DNA from: Circinella umbellata
Taxonomy: Eukaryota; Mucoromycota; Mucoromycetes; Mucorales; Lichtheimiaceae
DNA: 64,000 nucleotides
Reading direction: 5' to 3'
Assembly: GCA_025093555.1 (NCBI GenBank)
Contig: JAIWNF010000027.1
Span: 186,001 to 250,000 of the forward strand
The position numbers were made by a program, and so were the translations under genes. The notes under the pieces were generated by a model. That model ran no database searches and had not been told where the DNA came from. It saw only the letters and a list, made by a program, of their open reading frames with translations. Each line of letters begins with the position of its first letter. The stretch's first letter is position 1. Positions 14,679-26,648 of this stretch are shown one piece after another.

Positions 14679-15764
14679 CTATTGTAAAAAATAATTGGTA
14701 CAAGAGTATAAATTAGTGGTACTGCTGGGGGAGCTAGTTACGTATAATTGTCGTGGATTTGACATAATGTGATCAAAGTCGGATTGACCGATCCATCTTT
14801 TCGAACTGAAAAAGCGCGCTATTTTCGTACTTAGTGTAAGAGACTGGGCTGCGATTGCTCGCAAACATCGTTGGCGGTGACATTGTTTAGAAATATTCGA
14901 ACGTTCAGGTTCGGAACAGCTTTTGTTATTTGGGATCCTTGAGATTATCTGGGTGAATAGGATCAAAGTTCTTTAATGTTGGAATGTTAGCTTCTTGAAG
15001 CATTGTGTTGATATGTGGGAGATAGTGCTGGTGAACTAGTATACCGATGATATTTCGACCAGGATAGGAGATATCCAGAACACGAGAGGTGTTAATCTTT
15101 AAACTACGGAATAGCTGACGGATTTTCTGTCGTGTTTTGCGTTTCAGATATGGGATGTGTATGTATTCAAATTTGGTTTGATTATGATCAGGAAACTGAA
15201 AGAATTTACTGGCTTCTGTGATATTGGTTACACAAGAATGTTTATGCAGGCGGACTTGTTGATTATGTGCTTCCTCTTTTTGCATAGTTGTTGGACTATG
15301 AGAGTACGTTGGTACAGGGTGGACCTTTTTGGGTCGTGCTGATGGTGTTACTGCTGCGCTCGTAGTAGTGTCAATGATTGCTGGCGCTGGCTTCATTCAT
15401 GGGAAATGGTTGGAGGTTGCATCTTAAATTCATTTAATGATAAATTTGACGATGTCAATTGTGATGGTGACAAAGTATTCTGAGGTTGGTTGACTTGGCT
15501 GCTATGGGTAGAAGTGATACGGAGAACATGGAATGAGTAGTGAAATGGTGCTGTTTTTTTGTGGATCGGACAGTGAGAGCTGATTCAAGTTCCTTGACTT
15601 TAGCTAGTAAAGTTTCATATAGCTTGTTGACTCTATCAAATTTTTGGCGATAATAGCGTTCGTTCTGTTGTGTTTGGCGAAGTTCAGCTTTGAGGACATC
15701 CATACGAGAAGGACGGAACGAGTTTGCAGCCTTTCGTATTTCCTCTGTATATTTGCGATTTTGA
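14679..15764 (-). pseudogene. LINE-type gag-like ORF remnant (left arm)
   Basis: Runs right to left in pieces. A coiled-coil N-terminal part (FRPSRMDVLKAELRQ, then YYRQKFDRVNKLYETLLAKV) is followed, after a frame break near 15400-15460, by SLKINTSRVLDISYPGRNI, HPDNLKDPK and, after another break near 14930, CHRQRCLRAIAAQS and RWIGQSDFDHI. This domain resembles the N-terminal region I associate with LINE retrotransposon proteins in Mucorales genomes. No endonuclease or reverse transcriptase follows. The copy is non-functional. Family assignment is from memory of motif style, so moderate confidence. Confidence 0.55.
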
Positions 15765-15830
15765 TTCGAAATGATTATGGTTATATGCTTACCACCCTTA
15801 AAAAAGTGATGGAAAGCCTATTTCTACGTA

Positions 15831-15914
15831 CAGTTGAACCCCGTTTTTTGCACTCCCGGTTTTTGCACTACTTTCAGGCCAAACCCCACCTGTGCAAAAA
15901 ACGGGGTTCAATTG
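15831..15914. mobile_element. 84-bp palindromic MITE at the centre of the inverted repeat
   Basis: Terminal inverted repeats start CAGTTGAACCCCGTTTTTTG and are flanked by TA on both sides (15829-15830, 15915-15916). This fits Tc1/mariner/pogo-type non-autonomous elements. The internal sequence has tandem TTTTTGCAC units. A related copy lies at about 32131-32233. The inverted symmetry extends beyond the element into CCTATTTCTACGTA on both sides. Confidence 0.65.
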
Positions 15915-15990
15915 TACGTAGAAATAGGTCCCTTTCCGCTTTTAAAACACTTTTTTTTTTTTGAAAAGTGTTTAGCATTTACAGCCAGAA

Positions 15991-17111
15991 CCATTACGAA
16001 ACCCTACCGCAAACCTACCACAGAGGAAGTTCGGAAGGCAGCGGATTCGTTCCGTCCGTCCCCTAAGGATCTTCTTCTCCAGGCTAAAGATAATGAACAA
16101 TACTACCGTCAGCAATTTGCTCGTGTTAACAAGCTCTGTGAATCCTTGTGAGCCAAAGTCAAGGAACTTGAAACAGCTCTCGAGAAAAAAACGTCTCAAC
16201 CACTACCATTTTTGAGCACTCATACCGTGGTCTCAATGTCCCTCTCACCCATGTCAACTACTTTGACAAACCAAAAACTACTTTGCCACAAACCTCATTG
16301 ACATTATCACCACAACCGACGTCGTCAAAGTCACCACCAACCAATCTCACCAAAAGCAACCAACAATCAATCATGAAGCAACCCCACTATCAGCAAATAG
16401 TAAAAATATTACTACTAATCTGACTGTAACAACACCTTCAAAATCAACAGAGCGTATTAAACAGGCTCGTCCTGCACCAACTACTTCTATTAGTCCTACC
16501 ACTCACGAACCATCCAACAAAAAGCTTCGACAAGTAATCGATAGTAACCCCGCCAGCATAAATAATATATGTGTAACCAACACTACTGAAGCCAGTAATT
16601 TTTTCCAATTTCCTACTACCCAACCAAAATTTAACTACGTCCATATTTCATGTCAACAAGCACCACAAGACAGGAAACATGCAAACTACTTCGCCACTTG
16701 AACATCAATACCTCACGTATTTTAGATATCTCTTTCCCTGGTAGAAACATTATCGGTCTACTAGTACACCGCCACTACTACTTACCAGAAATCATATCCA
16801 TTATGCATAATTCCAAGATTCCCGTTCTTAAAGATTTTGACCCTACCCACCCGGATAACCTTAAAGATCCAAAGTATAAAAAATGTTCCGCTTCCGAACG
16901 AGATACTATTTCCCAACAATGTCATCGAACTCGATGCCTGCGCGCCATTGCAACGCAACCTTTTACCCTAATTGGTAGAATAGCAAGTTTTTTTCAATTC
17001 ACAGGATGGATCAAGCAAGCAGACTATGATCATACTCATGTCAGGTCCTCGTCAACTGTAACCAACACTAAAGATTCAAATTCTATAGTACCAAAGCCCC
17101 ATCGGCCTTGA
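15991..17111 (+). pseudogene. LINE-type gag-like ORF remnant (right arm)
   Basis: Plus-strand counterpart of the left arm. TITKPYRKPTTEEVRKAADS and NEQYYRQQFARVNKLCESL end at an in-frame TGA (16149), where the other copy reads through. After further frame breaks comes HLNINTSRILDISFPGRNI, then HPDNLKDPKYKKCSASERD, CHRTRCLRAIATQ and GWIKQADYDH. Similarity to the left arm is obvious over most of its length but clearly diverged, so the duplication is old or the copies inserted separately. No reverse transcriptase is present. Confidence 0.55.
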
Positions 17112-17440
17112 ATCTACAGCATTAAAAAAAATCATTTATTATTTTAAAAAAAAAACCAAGTGACTCTCGCTCTTTTCTCCAACATCACAGTTTACCAACC
17201 CTTCCATTTAGCATAGATGTTCTCAACTCCCTCTTAGTTACTATAACTGAACCATATTTTCCTTCTTTTATTTTTGTGTTCCCATTTACTGATGTTGCAA
17301 CCTTCACATTTTTCCTGCTGCCCCGCAGGTTTTTCAGTACCCCTCTTTGTGAGCTGACGAGAGCAAGAAGCTGAATCAGCGTGTGCTCAAATAATTTCGT
17401 CTTTGATAAGATATATAAGTTTCAACGTACGTAGAAATAT

Positions 17441-17913
17441 ATTACGACAATTTTAAGCAGATGAGTATGAAGCAACCTACTTTATTTTAGTATTTTATTA
17501 TTATTTTTTTACTGCTAATTCTGAAATTATGGCTTCACTTATCAAACTAACCTTATAATTTTATTTCCCAGATGATTTAAGCCCTTTAATTAATAAATAA
17601 ATAAAAATAAGAAAAGCGATGGAAAAAGTCAAGAACACTGAACCACCCAAAAAAAAAAATCTTATTTTTATTGCCATGTACATAATTTAAGCTCTGTATT
17701 ATACTCAAACTGAGCGAAAATTATGTTTTGATTACTATCCTACAGTGGCTAATAAGCCATCTTTCGACGATATAACTAGCAAGAAGTATTATTATAGCAC
17801 TCGGTATTTCATAACAATAAATAACAACAATAGTAACAGTAGCTAACTATAAGATATTTTAAGCTTTTGGTAGCATTTATTAAAAGTTACGTACATATAT
17901 TACAATGTTCTTT
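17441..17913. other. Intergenic, AT-rich
   Basis: No gene seen. The part near 17815-17850 (AATAACAACAATAGTAACAG) resembles the 3' flank of the second secreted-protein gene at 20425-20450, so the paralogue duplication included 3' flanking sequence. Confidence 0.4.
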
Positions 17914-18440
17914 TTATTTATTAGCAGCAACAACTTCAACAAGCACCTTGCGAAATTCAACCAGGCAATTAGTATCAATGTTTTCTGGATCACTGTACTT
18001 CACGCATTCTTTATTATTAGCTATAATGTCACTGACAAGACTCTTGAAGTCCTTTTGTTCCTCATCAGCACCATCGCCAGTTAAAGAATCCACAAAGACA
18101 GTGTCAAAAACTTCGTCAAAACATTTAACTTCCGACAAGCCATTTTCCACACAGGTAGCATACTCGGCCAAACCTTTATCAATTATTTGGTCTGGGGACT
18201 CCGTTTGTCGCTTATTAACACTATATATTTAATAGTAATTAATAAAATACATCGGTTGAAAAAAGGGTACAAAAGACATAGGAATCATAACTATTCAATA
18301 ACTTACTTGAATGTGCTTCTCAAACCATAACCTTGACTACTACCCATTGGTTCAGTAGGGAATGCATCAACCATGGGAGTAGACACTTGTAAAAGCAAGA
18401 AAACGGCAGAGAAAATGGTAGTAGCGTATTTGATTTGCAT
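17914..18440 (-). CDS. Small secreted four-cysteine protein with Lys-Arg processing site (paralogue A)
   Basis: Two exons (18440-18307, 18220-17914) give 146 residues. The N-terminus MQIKYATTIFSAVFLLLQVS is a clear signal peptide, probably cleaved after VDA near residue 26. A dibasic Lys48-Arg49, one residue after the exon junction region, suggests Kex2-type processing and a mature peptide of about 97 residues. The mature part has four cysteines (ATCVENG, VKCFDE, KECVKY, TNCLVEF) and conserved blocks FVDSLT and SDPEN. I do not recognise the family. The paralogue at 20520-21073 shares gene structure, signal peptide, KRQ site and all four cysteines. A secreted effector-like, signalling or surface protein is possible, but function is unknown. 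Confidence 0.8.
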
Positions 18441-19887
18441 AGTGATTTGTGATGTCGGTAACAAAATAATTAGTTCTTGGTGAAGATATATGAATTTGTA
18501 TCTGCTGTTGGTCCCTTTTATATTTCAAAAAAGCCTGTTGATCTTTTCTCGACTTTTTTTTTTCGACTATGAATTACAGCTTTTTCCAAACTCCGTAATT
18601 ATGCAGGAGGTAATATATCGTTTTTTCAAAGCGTTATTACATGTGGGTAGGATATAAAGTTGTAACCGTACTACTACTAAAAATAAGATTATTGAATGAT
18701 AATCCAGCTACATTCGATACAACAGATGAACTTTTTTACTTTTTACTCATGTCGTTCATCATTCAACCTTTACTAATAAACTTCTCCTTCAGATGACTGA
18801 TATCAAATGGTTCACTAAAGTTAATACTCTCAATATCTCATAATAAAAAGCATTTAATGAGCTTCAGTGGGAGTGTTATGATTAAGATACCCGCCAAATT
18901 CGGATTTCGATATTAAAAAAAAATGACAACCCCTATAATTCAGGGCGAGGGGAATGGCGTAAAAGATAAATAAACCTCCTCTTTGATGGAAAGAAAGAAA
19001 TTATACAGTGTATGCTGCGGCGCAACTACTCCCAAGGCCGTTGAAGTTTTGCGACAATCTTCATCCGAGACCCCATTTACGTCTGTGAAATTTGAAAGAT
19101 TTTTATAATATTACTGGTCCTGTCAAAAATACAACATAATGTTCTGAATGAAGAAGGTTGTTGTGAAATTTCAGCGGCTTTTAGGTTTGGCAGTACATGC
19201 GCGGAGCGCACTTAGCAACTTATGATTCAGTCTTTTTCTTTCTATTTTTGACTTTTAGAGCAGCAGCACAGAAAACTATACTTGATGTTGACTAGTAATC
19301 AGTACAGTAAGACTCGATTTGTAATTATACGTAATCAATGTAGATTTCCCACTAGGCATTAAAAAAATACATTGGTATATTACGTACGCCATGTTAACTT
19401 AATTATATACGTATTATGATAAACAGTAAACTTTCTGTCAATACGTAAAACGCCAAATTGCCGAGGCGCATAAAGGGGAAAAAAGGAATCACAGCAAATA
19501 AAAATATAAGATGTCGTGAATAATATATCGAGCAGTATTGAACTTAATATTCTGTGTAAAAATATTAAAAATCGATAGGAGTCGAAGATTTTGGGGAAAT
19601 GTAAATAAATATTCACTAAAATATGTGCATGGATATGCCGTACATGTTGAAGAGCTCTCAAGAATAACTATCAATAAATATTATGACTCTCTGGAGTTCT
19701 AAATGATATATATAAAGTATAGATATGATACAAATATGAATAACTACGGTTTACTGTAGTTAAGAGTTTATAAAGTATCATTAAGTGTAACATGATGGAT
19801 ATATATGAAAACTAATAAAAATGCATAAAAAACAACGCATTTTTGATCTTCTTTTGTCTTTTATATCTTATGCGCACACAGATATGT

Positions 19888-19933
<46 letters not shown>

Positions 19934-20519
19934 GTAGTAGGATAGTGTATAAGGCACCAATATATATAGTACTCATACAGGATATGAACACTATACAGTC
20001 AAAAAAACCCTTCTATTTATTTTTATGTATTGAATTGTACGTATCATATTTTCGTGTTTCACTACTTAATGATTGCCGTTTAAACTAGTTACATATAATA
20101 GGGGGGGATGTTTGTAGCATTCTTAGTTTGAAAACAGGAAAAAAGCAATAATAGCGATAGTCTCTTATCAGATTTTCGGCTTCATTTACCTCAAGCTTAA
20201 AGAATGTGGCTAAGAAGGGAAAGAATAAAAAATGAGGAAATCCGAAAAAAAAAATCCAGTCCTATGTAAACCTAAGCTTTATATGACACGTACCCAACTT
20301 CAAGCAAAACTAATCTACTTACTACTATGTTAACACATATACATAAAGTTTCTTTTTATTTATTTCTACACTGTCTATATAACGAAAAATCAGTTCACTA
20401 AAACTATCCATATAATATACTAAATAACAACAATGACAGTAGTGACAGTAGTGACCATAACTAGTTTATGCTTAGAGCTCTTAAGATTGTTTATTAAAAA
20501 TTATGTTCCAATTTACATT
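18441..20519. other. Spacer between the two secreted-protein paralogues
   Basis: Mostly AT-rich. It contains a less AT-rich islet at 18990-19250 with a 40-codon coding-like ORF (MERKKLYSVCCGATTPKAVE, plus strand) followed by frame-shifted coding-like sequence, perhaps a decayed element. A (TA)n(TG)n microsatellite lies at about 19888-19933. Several ACGTAC motifs are scattered. No intact gene recognised. Confidence 0.45.
19888..19933. repeat. (TA)n(TG)n microsatellite
   Basis: Compound dinucleotide tract between the two secreted-protein paralogues. Confidence 0.9.
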
Positions 20520-21073
20520 TTAATTATTACTGATTTCAACAAGTAGCTTATAAAATTCATTAAGGCAATCAGCTTCAGCATTTTCTGGAGAAGACTTTTT
20601 CAAACATGCACTAGTAACACCTATCATGCTAGTAACAGTATCTTCAAATTCAGGCACATTAGTGGCGTTATCACCTTTGGCAGCTTCAGTTAAAGAATCC
20701 ACAAAGATGCTACTAAATGAGGCCTTGAAGCATTTGGATAGTATGATAGACTCGTCTCCGGAAGCATTTTCTTCCAAACAGCTATGAAATTCATCGAAAG
20801 CTGGATCGATTACTTCGCTCTGAGTACTGATAGCATTGCTTTGTCGCTTATATATTCTACTATACGTATATTTGCCGATAAATTAATAGAAATATTACTT
20901 GAAAGAAGCCATAAAAGACATATAAATTAACTGTGTACAATACTTTACCCGTTCGTTATTTCAGCACCACTGTTAGTAATAGCTTCAATAGGGGTCGCAC
21001 TAACCAAAGGGGTGGATAGTTGCAAAACCAAGGAAATACCAGAGAGAAAAGTAATAGGATATTTAATTTGCAT
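20520..21073 (-). CDS. Small secreted four-cysteine protein with Lys-Arg processing site (paralogue B)
   Basis: Two exons (21073-20949, 20859-20520) give 154 residues. The signal peptide is MQIKYPITFLSGISLVLQLS, with likely cleavage after VSA. Lys46-Arg47 (IYKRQS) falls just after the intron at the same place as in paralogue A. The mature region carries four cysteines (HSCLEEN, SKCFKA, SACLKK, ADCLNEF), FVDSLT, and SSPEN before the last Cys, as in A. The protein is acidic, with a short insertion (AAKGDNATN) containing one N-glycosylation sequon. Unknown family; clearly a tandem duplicate of A on the same strand 2 kb away, diverged enough to be old. Confidence 0.8.
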
Positions 21074-23633
21074 GGTAGTCCGTGGTGCGAATAAAAAACA
21101 ATATGTACAAATTATCTTCTTTTATACTTTAAAAACGTGTTTGCTTTTCCCTAGTTTCTTCTTATTTTTTTTTCTCCGTATGGACCACCGTTTCTCGAAA
21201 CTCCAAATATTATGCAGAAGTTTTAAACTCTTTTTTTTTTCGGCATTTTATATGTATGAGAAACTGAACTGTAATTTTGTGTTTATATGATACTTGTCTG
21301 CTATATTTTGTTTTGTACAAACTGGAAACAGCATAAAATTATATAGCTAATGCTGATTTCTGATTTCTGATTTCTGCTTTTACGTTTTGACTTTTTTTTA
21401 CCATACAAAATACAAAAACAAAAATGATTATACGTACTCATAAAGTTCATTTTTATTTTTACTCCTCCTGTAATGACCCTGGTAATCTTTTAAATAAGAG
21501 TAACATTCCAAGACACTTTTTTTATATATATTCTTTCTCGCATACGTAAAATAAAACAAGTACGTACACTTGATTGATTGATTTTTTTGGGGGTATAATT
21601 ATGATGAATCAATCTTCTATACCGCTATGTACAGAGTATATTCTCATATCTATCGGTAGCAGGAATATATTTAATTGTCAGCTGGATAAAGGGAGTAGCT
21701 AATTAATTTATTAGTTTTAACAATTATACTGCTCTTTTCTAAAACAGTATGTAATATTTAGCTTTGACTCAATCAAATTTTTATTATAATGATACTCTTT
21801 TAAAAAAAAGACTTGCTAGTATCACTGTTTAAATAAGTCTTTTTCAAGTTTCAATATATTGTAGACTATTTTGTATGCACATGCCTCAAGAGCCAATTCT
21901 TGTTATTTTCGGTTTATTCACTATCGGTTTCATTCTTGTGCATAAGTAAATACAGGACGATAATAAATTTATATAATAGCTTTTGTTTTGTTTAACAATG
22001 AACACGTTCACACAATATATACAACACAGAAATGATGGTAATAGGTAATTATTATTATTCACATCAGATATAACAAGATCATAGTAGCTGCTACAGTTTA
22101 TAGCCATTATTATCCTCAAAATAAGTAACAAGTATGTATTTTGTAATAATTCATTTTACCAATAGAACAAAAGATTGTCATTGACGCCATATCTATGTTT
22201 TAAAGAGATAAAAATAATAATAATAGATATACTCACAAAAAGCCAAAGAAGATTCGTCATTATAAATAAATCTGAGAAAATAAGCTTTGCTAATATATTA
22301 TTATGGATTAACTTAAGCTTTGCACGCACACATACGTATATATATATTATTAATTGCAATACAAAACATTTTGTTGTAAAAACTGTAAAAATATGAAAAT
22401 TTGGGGATCGCTTCACAGAACAATAATAATACTAAAACGTTTTTTTGTATAAAATATATTATTTTCGTGCTATATCAATATATCTTGCAATATACTATGT
22501 ATGATACCTAAAAAAACAAATTATATATAGCCTACATATGTAATACGTAATAACTCCTATTGCTATATACTACTTCCTCAAATATATAGAATCAATAGGT
22601 ATAATCACTGTATAGGTAAATCGATTGTAATTAATTATATTTGACGGACAGTAACGAAATATCATCACTATCTAAAGAACTCGAGTGTTTTTGTTGTATC
22701 GCTATATCGCCAAGCAAGAGGACAACATAGTTTTATATTTTAAAGCCATTTCAGGGTTAAATTAGCCGAATGAAAAAAAAAACCCGTAGTATTATAAGTG
22801 TGAGATACTTTCTTTTTTCATTTGAACTCTTACATAATGAAAAAACTCTCCATGGTATTTCTTGTACCATGGCCTTCTGCGAATTTCTTTTCCAGTATTT
22901 CTTTAATGGAAGATATGAACGCTATTCTATTAACATACGTTAGCATAATATATAATAAGAAACATAAAATAAGATATGTAAGTCTGGTATGCTACAATTG
23001 AAAGTCGCTACTTGAAAAAATTCCTTCTATGAGTTTTGTGATACAAAAAGCCATGTGGATGACCTTGTACCTCACATATAGTATATATATATTAGATATC
23101 TGGAAAAGAGGAACCATATTACATTCATCTTATTCATTATTATTAATAAGAATTAAATTTCCATAATTAAATTAAATAAGTAACAAAAAAAAAAAAAAAA
23201 CTTTACAAGAATTATATAAGTGAAATGAGCTATTAAAAGTATGCTTAATATTTGTCAATGGACTTGTGTGCCTGACCAATGAAAAAGTTTACCCGAGAAA
23301 GTCTTTCGTAATGTTATTATAGACAAGACTTTACTGTATATACGTATTTGAACAGTAACATATAATATATATATGATGACAAGCATGAGCAAGTAGTAAA
23401 GAGAAGTGTGTGACATTTGGTAACGTGAGAAATGAAAAAAAAAAAATATAATCGGAAATACGTGAGTTTTTTTTCCCAGTGCTCATTTAATTGACATAGC
23501 AAAAAAAGAACTTCACACGCAGATTAAGCAGAATTCATCCATCATCACAAAAGCAAACCTTTTATTCAAACTACCCGTTTTTCTTCCTACTTTTACTTTT
23601 ATTTTTTGCTCTTTATATCCAAAGAAAAAAAAG
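21074..23633. other. Long AT-rich intergenic region
   Basis: About 2.5 kb without a recognisable gene on either strand. A perfect 8-bp inverted repeat CCATGGTA / TACCATGG (22850-22857, 22865-22872) has a 7-nt loop. Several TA-rich runs and a poly(A) tract are present near 23185-23200. It may contain promoters of the flanking genes. Confidence 0.5.
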
Positions 23634-26600
23634 ATGATTCTTGGTAAATATAATGAAATATAATGTACAAAGGAATAGTTTTATGCAAAATGATATAGAC
23701 ATGTATCTAATTTGTTCATAACAAATATGTACTGTATTTATATAATAGGTGCAGTCGCTGCTGCAGTTCTTGGTAGTATTTATATTGAGAATAAACTTGC
23801 TCTTAGAAATGATTATAGACATTATAGTTCAATAAACAATGCGTTGACCAAGTTAATAATTTTTCATACAATAAAGATTTTTTATGTAAAGTTATTATTA
23901 CTAACAACAGTATAATCTTTTATAAAAAAAATAGTCTTCAAAAGGCTGTGCGCGAGGATAAATTAAATTTGTATTATCGTTTCAGAGATCATGCAAAGAC
24001 AACACCAGATAGAGTGTTTTTGATTTTTGAAGGACGATCATACACATATAAAGAGCTCGAAGTAAGTAAGTAAATCACGACTTTTTTTTTGTTTGACACT
24101 TTCAAGAAGCCCGACGACAAAGTTATTGTTATCTCGTTTAATTCCAATACTAAACATTGTTTTTTCTTCTTGAAAATAGAATCCAATCGTTTGGTAATAT
24201 TTTTTTTTTCTTTTTAAAACTATGTACAGAGTAAAAGAGATCACAAAAACTCATCTTAGATATGAACTGTTGTACAAATAATTCGGATTAATTATAGGCA
24301 CATTGGCTTTTAGAACAAAACATAAAACCTAAAGGTACAGAATCACATAATCATTTTAATAATAGAAAATTATACTAATATTGCTGCTAAACTTTACCAA
24401 CGTATTAAAATTAAAAAAAAAAAATTGTTACGATAATTATAGATGTAGTTTGTATGATGGAGCAAAACCACCCAACATTTTTTATAGTATTCTGGAGTAT
24501 TTTAAAAATTGGCGCTGTTCCAGCTTTGATTAATACAAACCTTAGTGAAGGTTCATTATTACATTGTTTATCTGTTGCTGAATCTTCACTCTTATTATTT
24601 GATCCCATGTATGAAGCTCAAGTGGAAACTATTGCTAATGCTGCACATGAAAAGGGGATGAGATTAGCTGCATATGGTGAAGCAACTGAATTTGACAATA
24701 CAACAACGTCAAATCTTGGACCCGCTTTGACACCTAACGTGCTTTCCAAATATTCGGATGAAGATACGGATGAATCATTAATCCGGGGAGTCACACTCAC
24801 AGATCTCGGTGTGTTGATGTATACAAGGTATGTTTATAGCTCTATAAGATATTTGATGATGTTATTATATAATAGTAGTAATTCGATTAACGACTTTCTT
24901 TAATTTATTATAATTATCATTTTTGTTAAAAATAATAGTGGTTCTACAGGATTACCAAAGGTTCAACAGAGTTTTTCGAAATTTATAAAAAAATTTTATT
25001 GATCAAAACTTTTGATGATCAATTTCAATATACCTCATTTATTAACTTTATGATTTTTAATATATATATAACAATAGGCTGCGATTGTACAACATGCTAA
25101 AATTGCTGTCGCTGGATGGGGAAATGTTATAAATACAGCAATGACCAAGGATGATATTACTTATTGTTGTTTACCTTTATATCATGCAACTGCATGTAAG
25201 TTTCATACCTTGTATAATCAATTTTAGTTCTTTTTACAATAACACATCCAATTTTTTTTAAAAAAAAAATTATGTAGTGTTTATGGCCACACATATTACA
25301 CTAGCTGCTGGTGCTAAATTAGTATTAGCAAGAAAATTTTCTGCTACTGGATTTTGGGATGATGTTTATAACAATGATTGTACCATTTTCTTCGTAAGTT
25401 TTTATATGTACATAGTATTGGCTGATGTGTTTTAAAACATTAATCTGTCTATATATATAATACAATGTAGTATGTCGGTGAAGTATGTCGATATTTGGTG
25501 AATAGACCACATCATCCCTTGGAACGTAAACATAAATTACACACATGTTATGGCAATGGTATGCCTCCAGAATTATGGAATCAATTCCGTCAAAGGTAAG
25601 ATAAACACAGGATTTACTTTACTTTTTATAGGAGAGATCTACACACATACATAGAAGGGAAAAAAAAGGAACGAATACATTTGAATTCGCACTTACACTA
25701 CCTACTTGATATAAATTATTTTTAATAATAGATTTGGGATGAAAGTTATTGCAGAATTTTATGGTGCTACTGAAGGAGCTGGAGGTGTATTTAATTATAA
25801 TAAAGGTCCAAAGACAGCTGGTGCAGTAGGTCACCTTGGTCCACTTGCACGTAAATATCTTCGTCCAGAACTGAAACTTGTCAAGATAGATCCAATTACA
25901 GAAGAACCTATGCGTAATAAAGATGGGTTCTGTCTTGAATCTAAATATGATGAGCCTGGAGAATTGATGATCAAGCTAGATCCACCTGGAGGAAGAAGAC
26001 GGTTCCATGGATATTATAAAAATAGTGAAGCAACAAATAAAAAAGTTATTTCAAATGTATTTGAAAAGGATGATAGGTAAGCGATAATAATGAATATTAT
26101 CACTTTTAATATTATTTTATAAGATTAAATTAACAATTAAACATGTACGTATTATGATAAATAGTTATTTCCGATCTGGAGATCTTCTCAAAGTTAACGC
26201 AAAAGGATTATACTATTTCCTTGACCGACTTGGTGATACATTTAGATGGAAAGGTGAAAATGTAGCTACTACTGAAGTAGCTCAAGTTATTTCTAAATAT
26301 CCAGTCGTTGCAGAAGCTAATGTCTATGGCGTCAAAGTACCTGGTCATGATGGTCGTGCTGGTATGGTGGCATTAGTCTTATACCCGGATGCTATCTTGG
26401 ATTTTGCTGATTTCCACAAATACCTTGCGAAGAATCTACCTAAATATTCTATTCCTTTGTTTATTCGATTTGTATCATCAATGGATTTGACTGGTTCACT
26501 GAAACAGACCAAAGTGACATTTCGTAACGAAGGGATCGACAAGGTACCTGAAGATCAAAAGCCACTTTATTGGGCTAAGAACCAAACTTATATTCCATTT

Positions 26601-26648
26601 ACAGATAATGATTATGCTCGTCTTTCTGCTGGTAGACACAAGTTGTAA
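23634..26648 (+). CDS. FAT1/FATP-type very-long-chain acyl-CoA synthetase / fatty acid transporter
   Basis: Activates long and very-long-chain fatty acids to acyl-CoA at ER, peroxisome or plasma membranes. Twelve exons (23634-23643, 23749-23851, 23935-24065, 24180-24193, 24298-24334, 24443-24827, 24939-24960, 25078-25195, 25278-25393, 25471-25595, 25732-26076, 26165-26648) close to 629 residues, the usual length. The N-terminal hydrophobic helix is MILGAVAAAVLGSIYI. The AMP-binding P-loop YTSGSTGLPK spans exons 6-7. Further motifs are YVGEVCRYL, FYGATEG and YFRSGDLLK with DRLGDTFRWKGENV, the VLACS/FATP motif. It ends in RLSAGRHKL. An alternative start is the ATG at 23727, which would replace the 10-nt first exon; both keep the helix. 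One exon is only 14 nt. Confidence 0.9.
24180..24193 (+). other. 14-nt micro-exon in the acyl-CoA synthetase gene
   Basis: AATCCAATCGTTTG lies between a TAG acceptor and a GTAATA donor. Only its inclusion connects ELEV to SNRLAHWLLEQN in frame. Confidence 0.75.

Larger units (their letters stand above)
14501..17440. repeat. Large inverted repeat of two decayed LINE-like ORFs
   Basis: The left arm (minus-strand ORF remnants) and right arm (plus-strand remnants) are diverged copies of one sequence, arranged head to head. Outer ends match: CCTGCGGGGCAGCAGG with CACTGATTCAGC at 14547-14620 reappears as its reverse complement at 17310-17385. The outermost match is tacgttgaaa (14501) against ttcaacgta (17421). 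Inner ends match through CCTATTTCTACGTAC on both sides of a small MITE at 15831-15914. Both arms encode the same protein family with disrupting mutations. This may be two inverted insertions or one insertion duplicated in inverted orientation. Confidence 0.75.

Noticed and set aside
22850..22872. Perfect 8-bp inverted repeat CCATGGTA/TACCATGG as a terminator or regulatory hairpin.
   Set aside because: No neighbouring gene end and no U-tract. A short palindrome of this kind can occur by chance in a region this long.
23712..23748. Unspliced start at ATG 23727 for the acyl-CoA synthetase gene.
   Set aside because: Possible, but the short first exon at 23634 joins in phase and gives MILGAVAAAVLGS, a more usual N-terminal helix. 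Kept only as an alternative.
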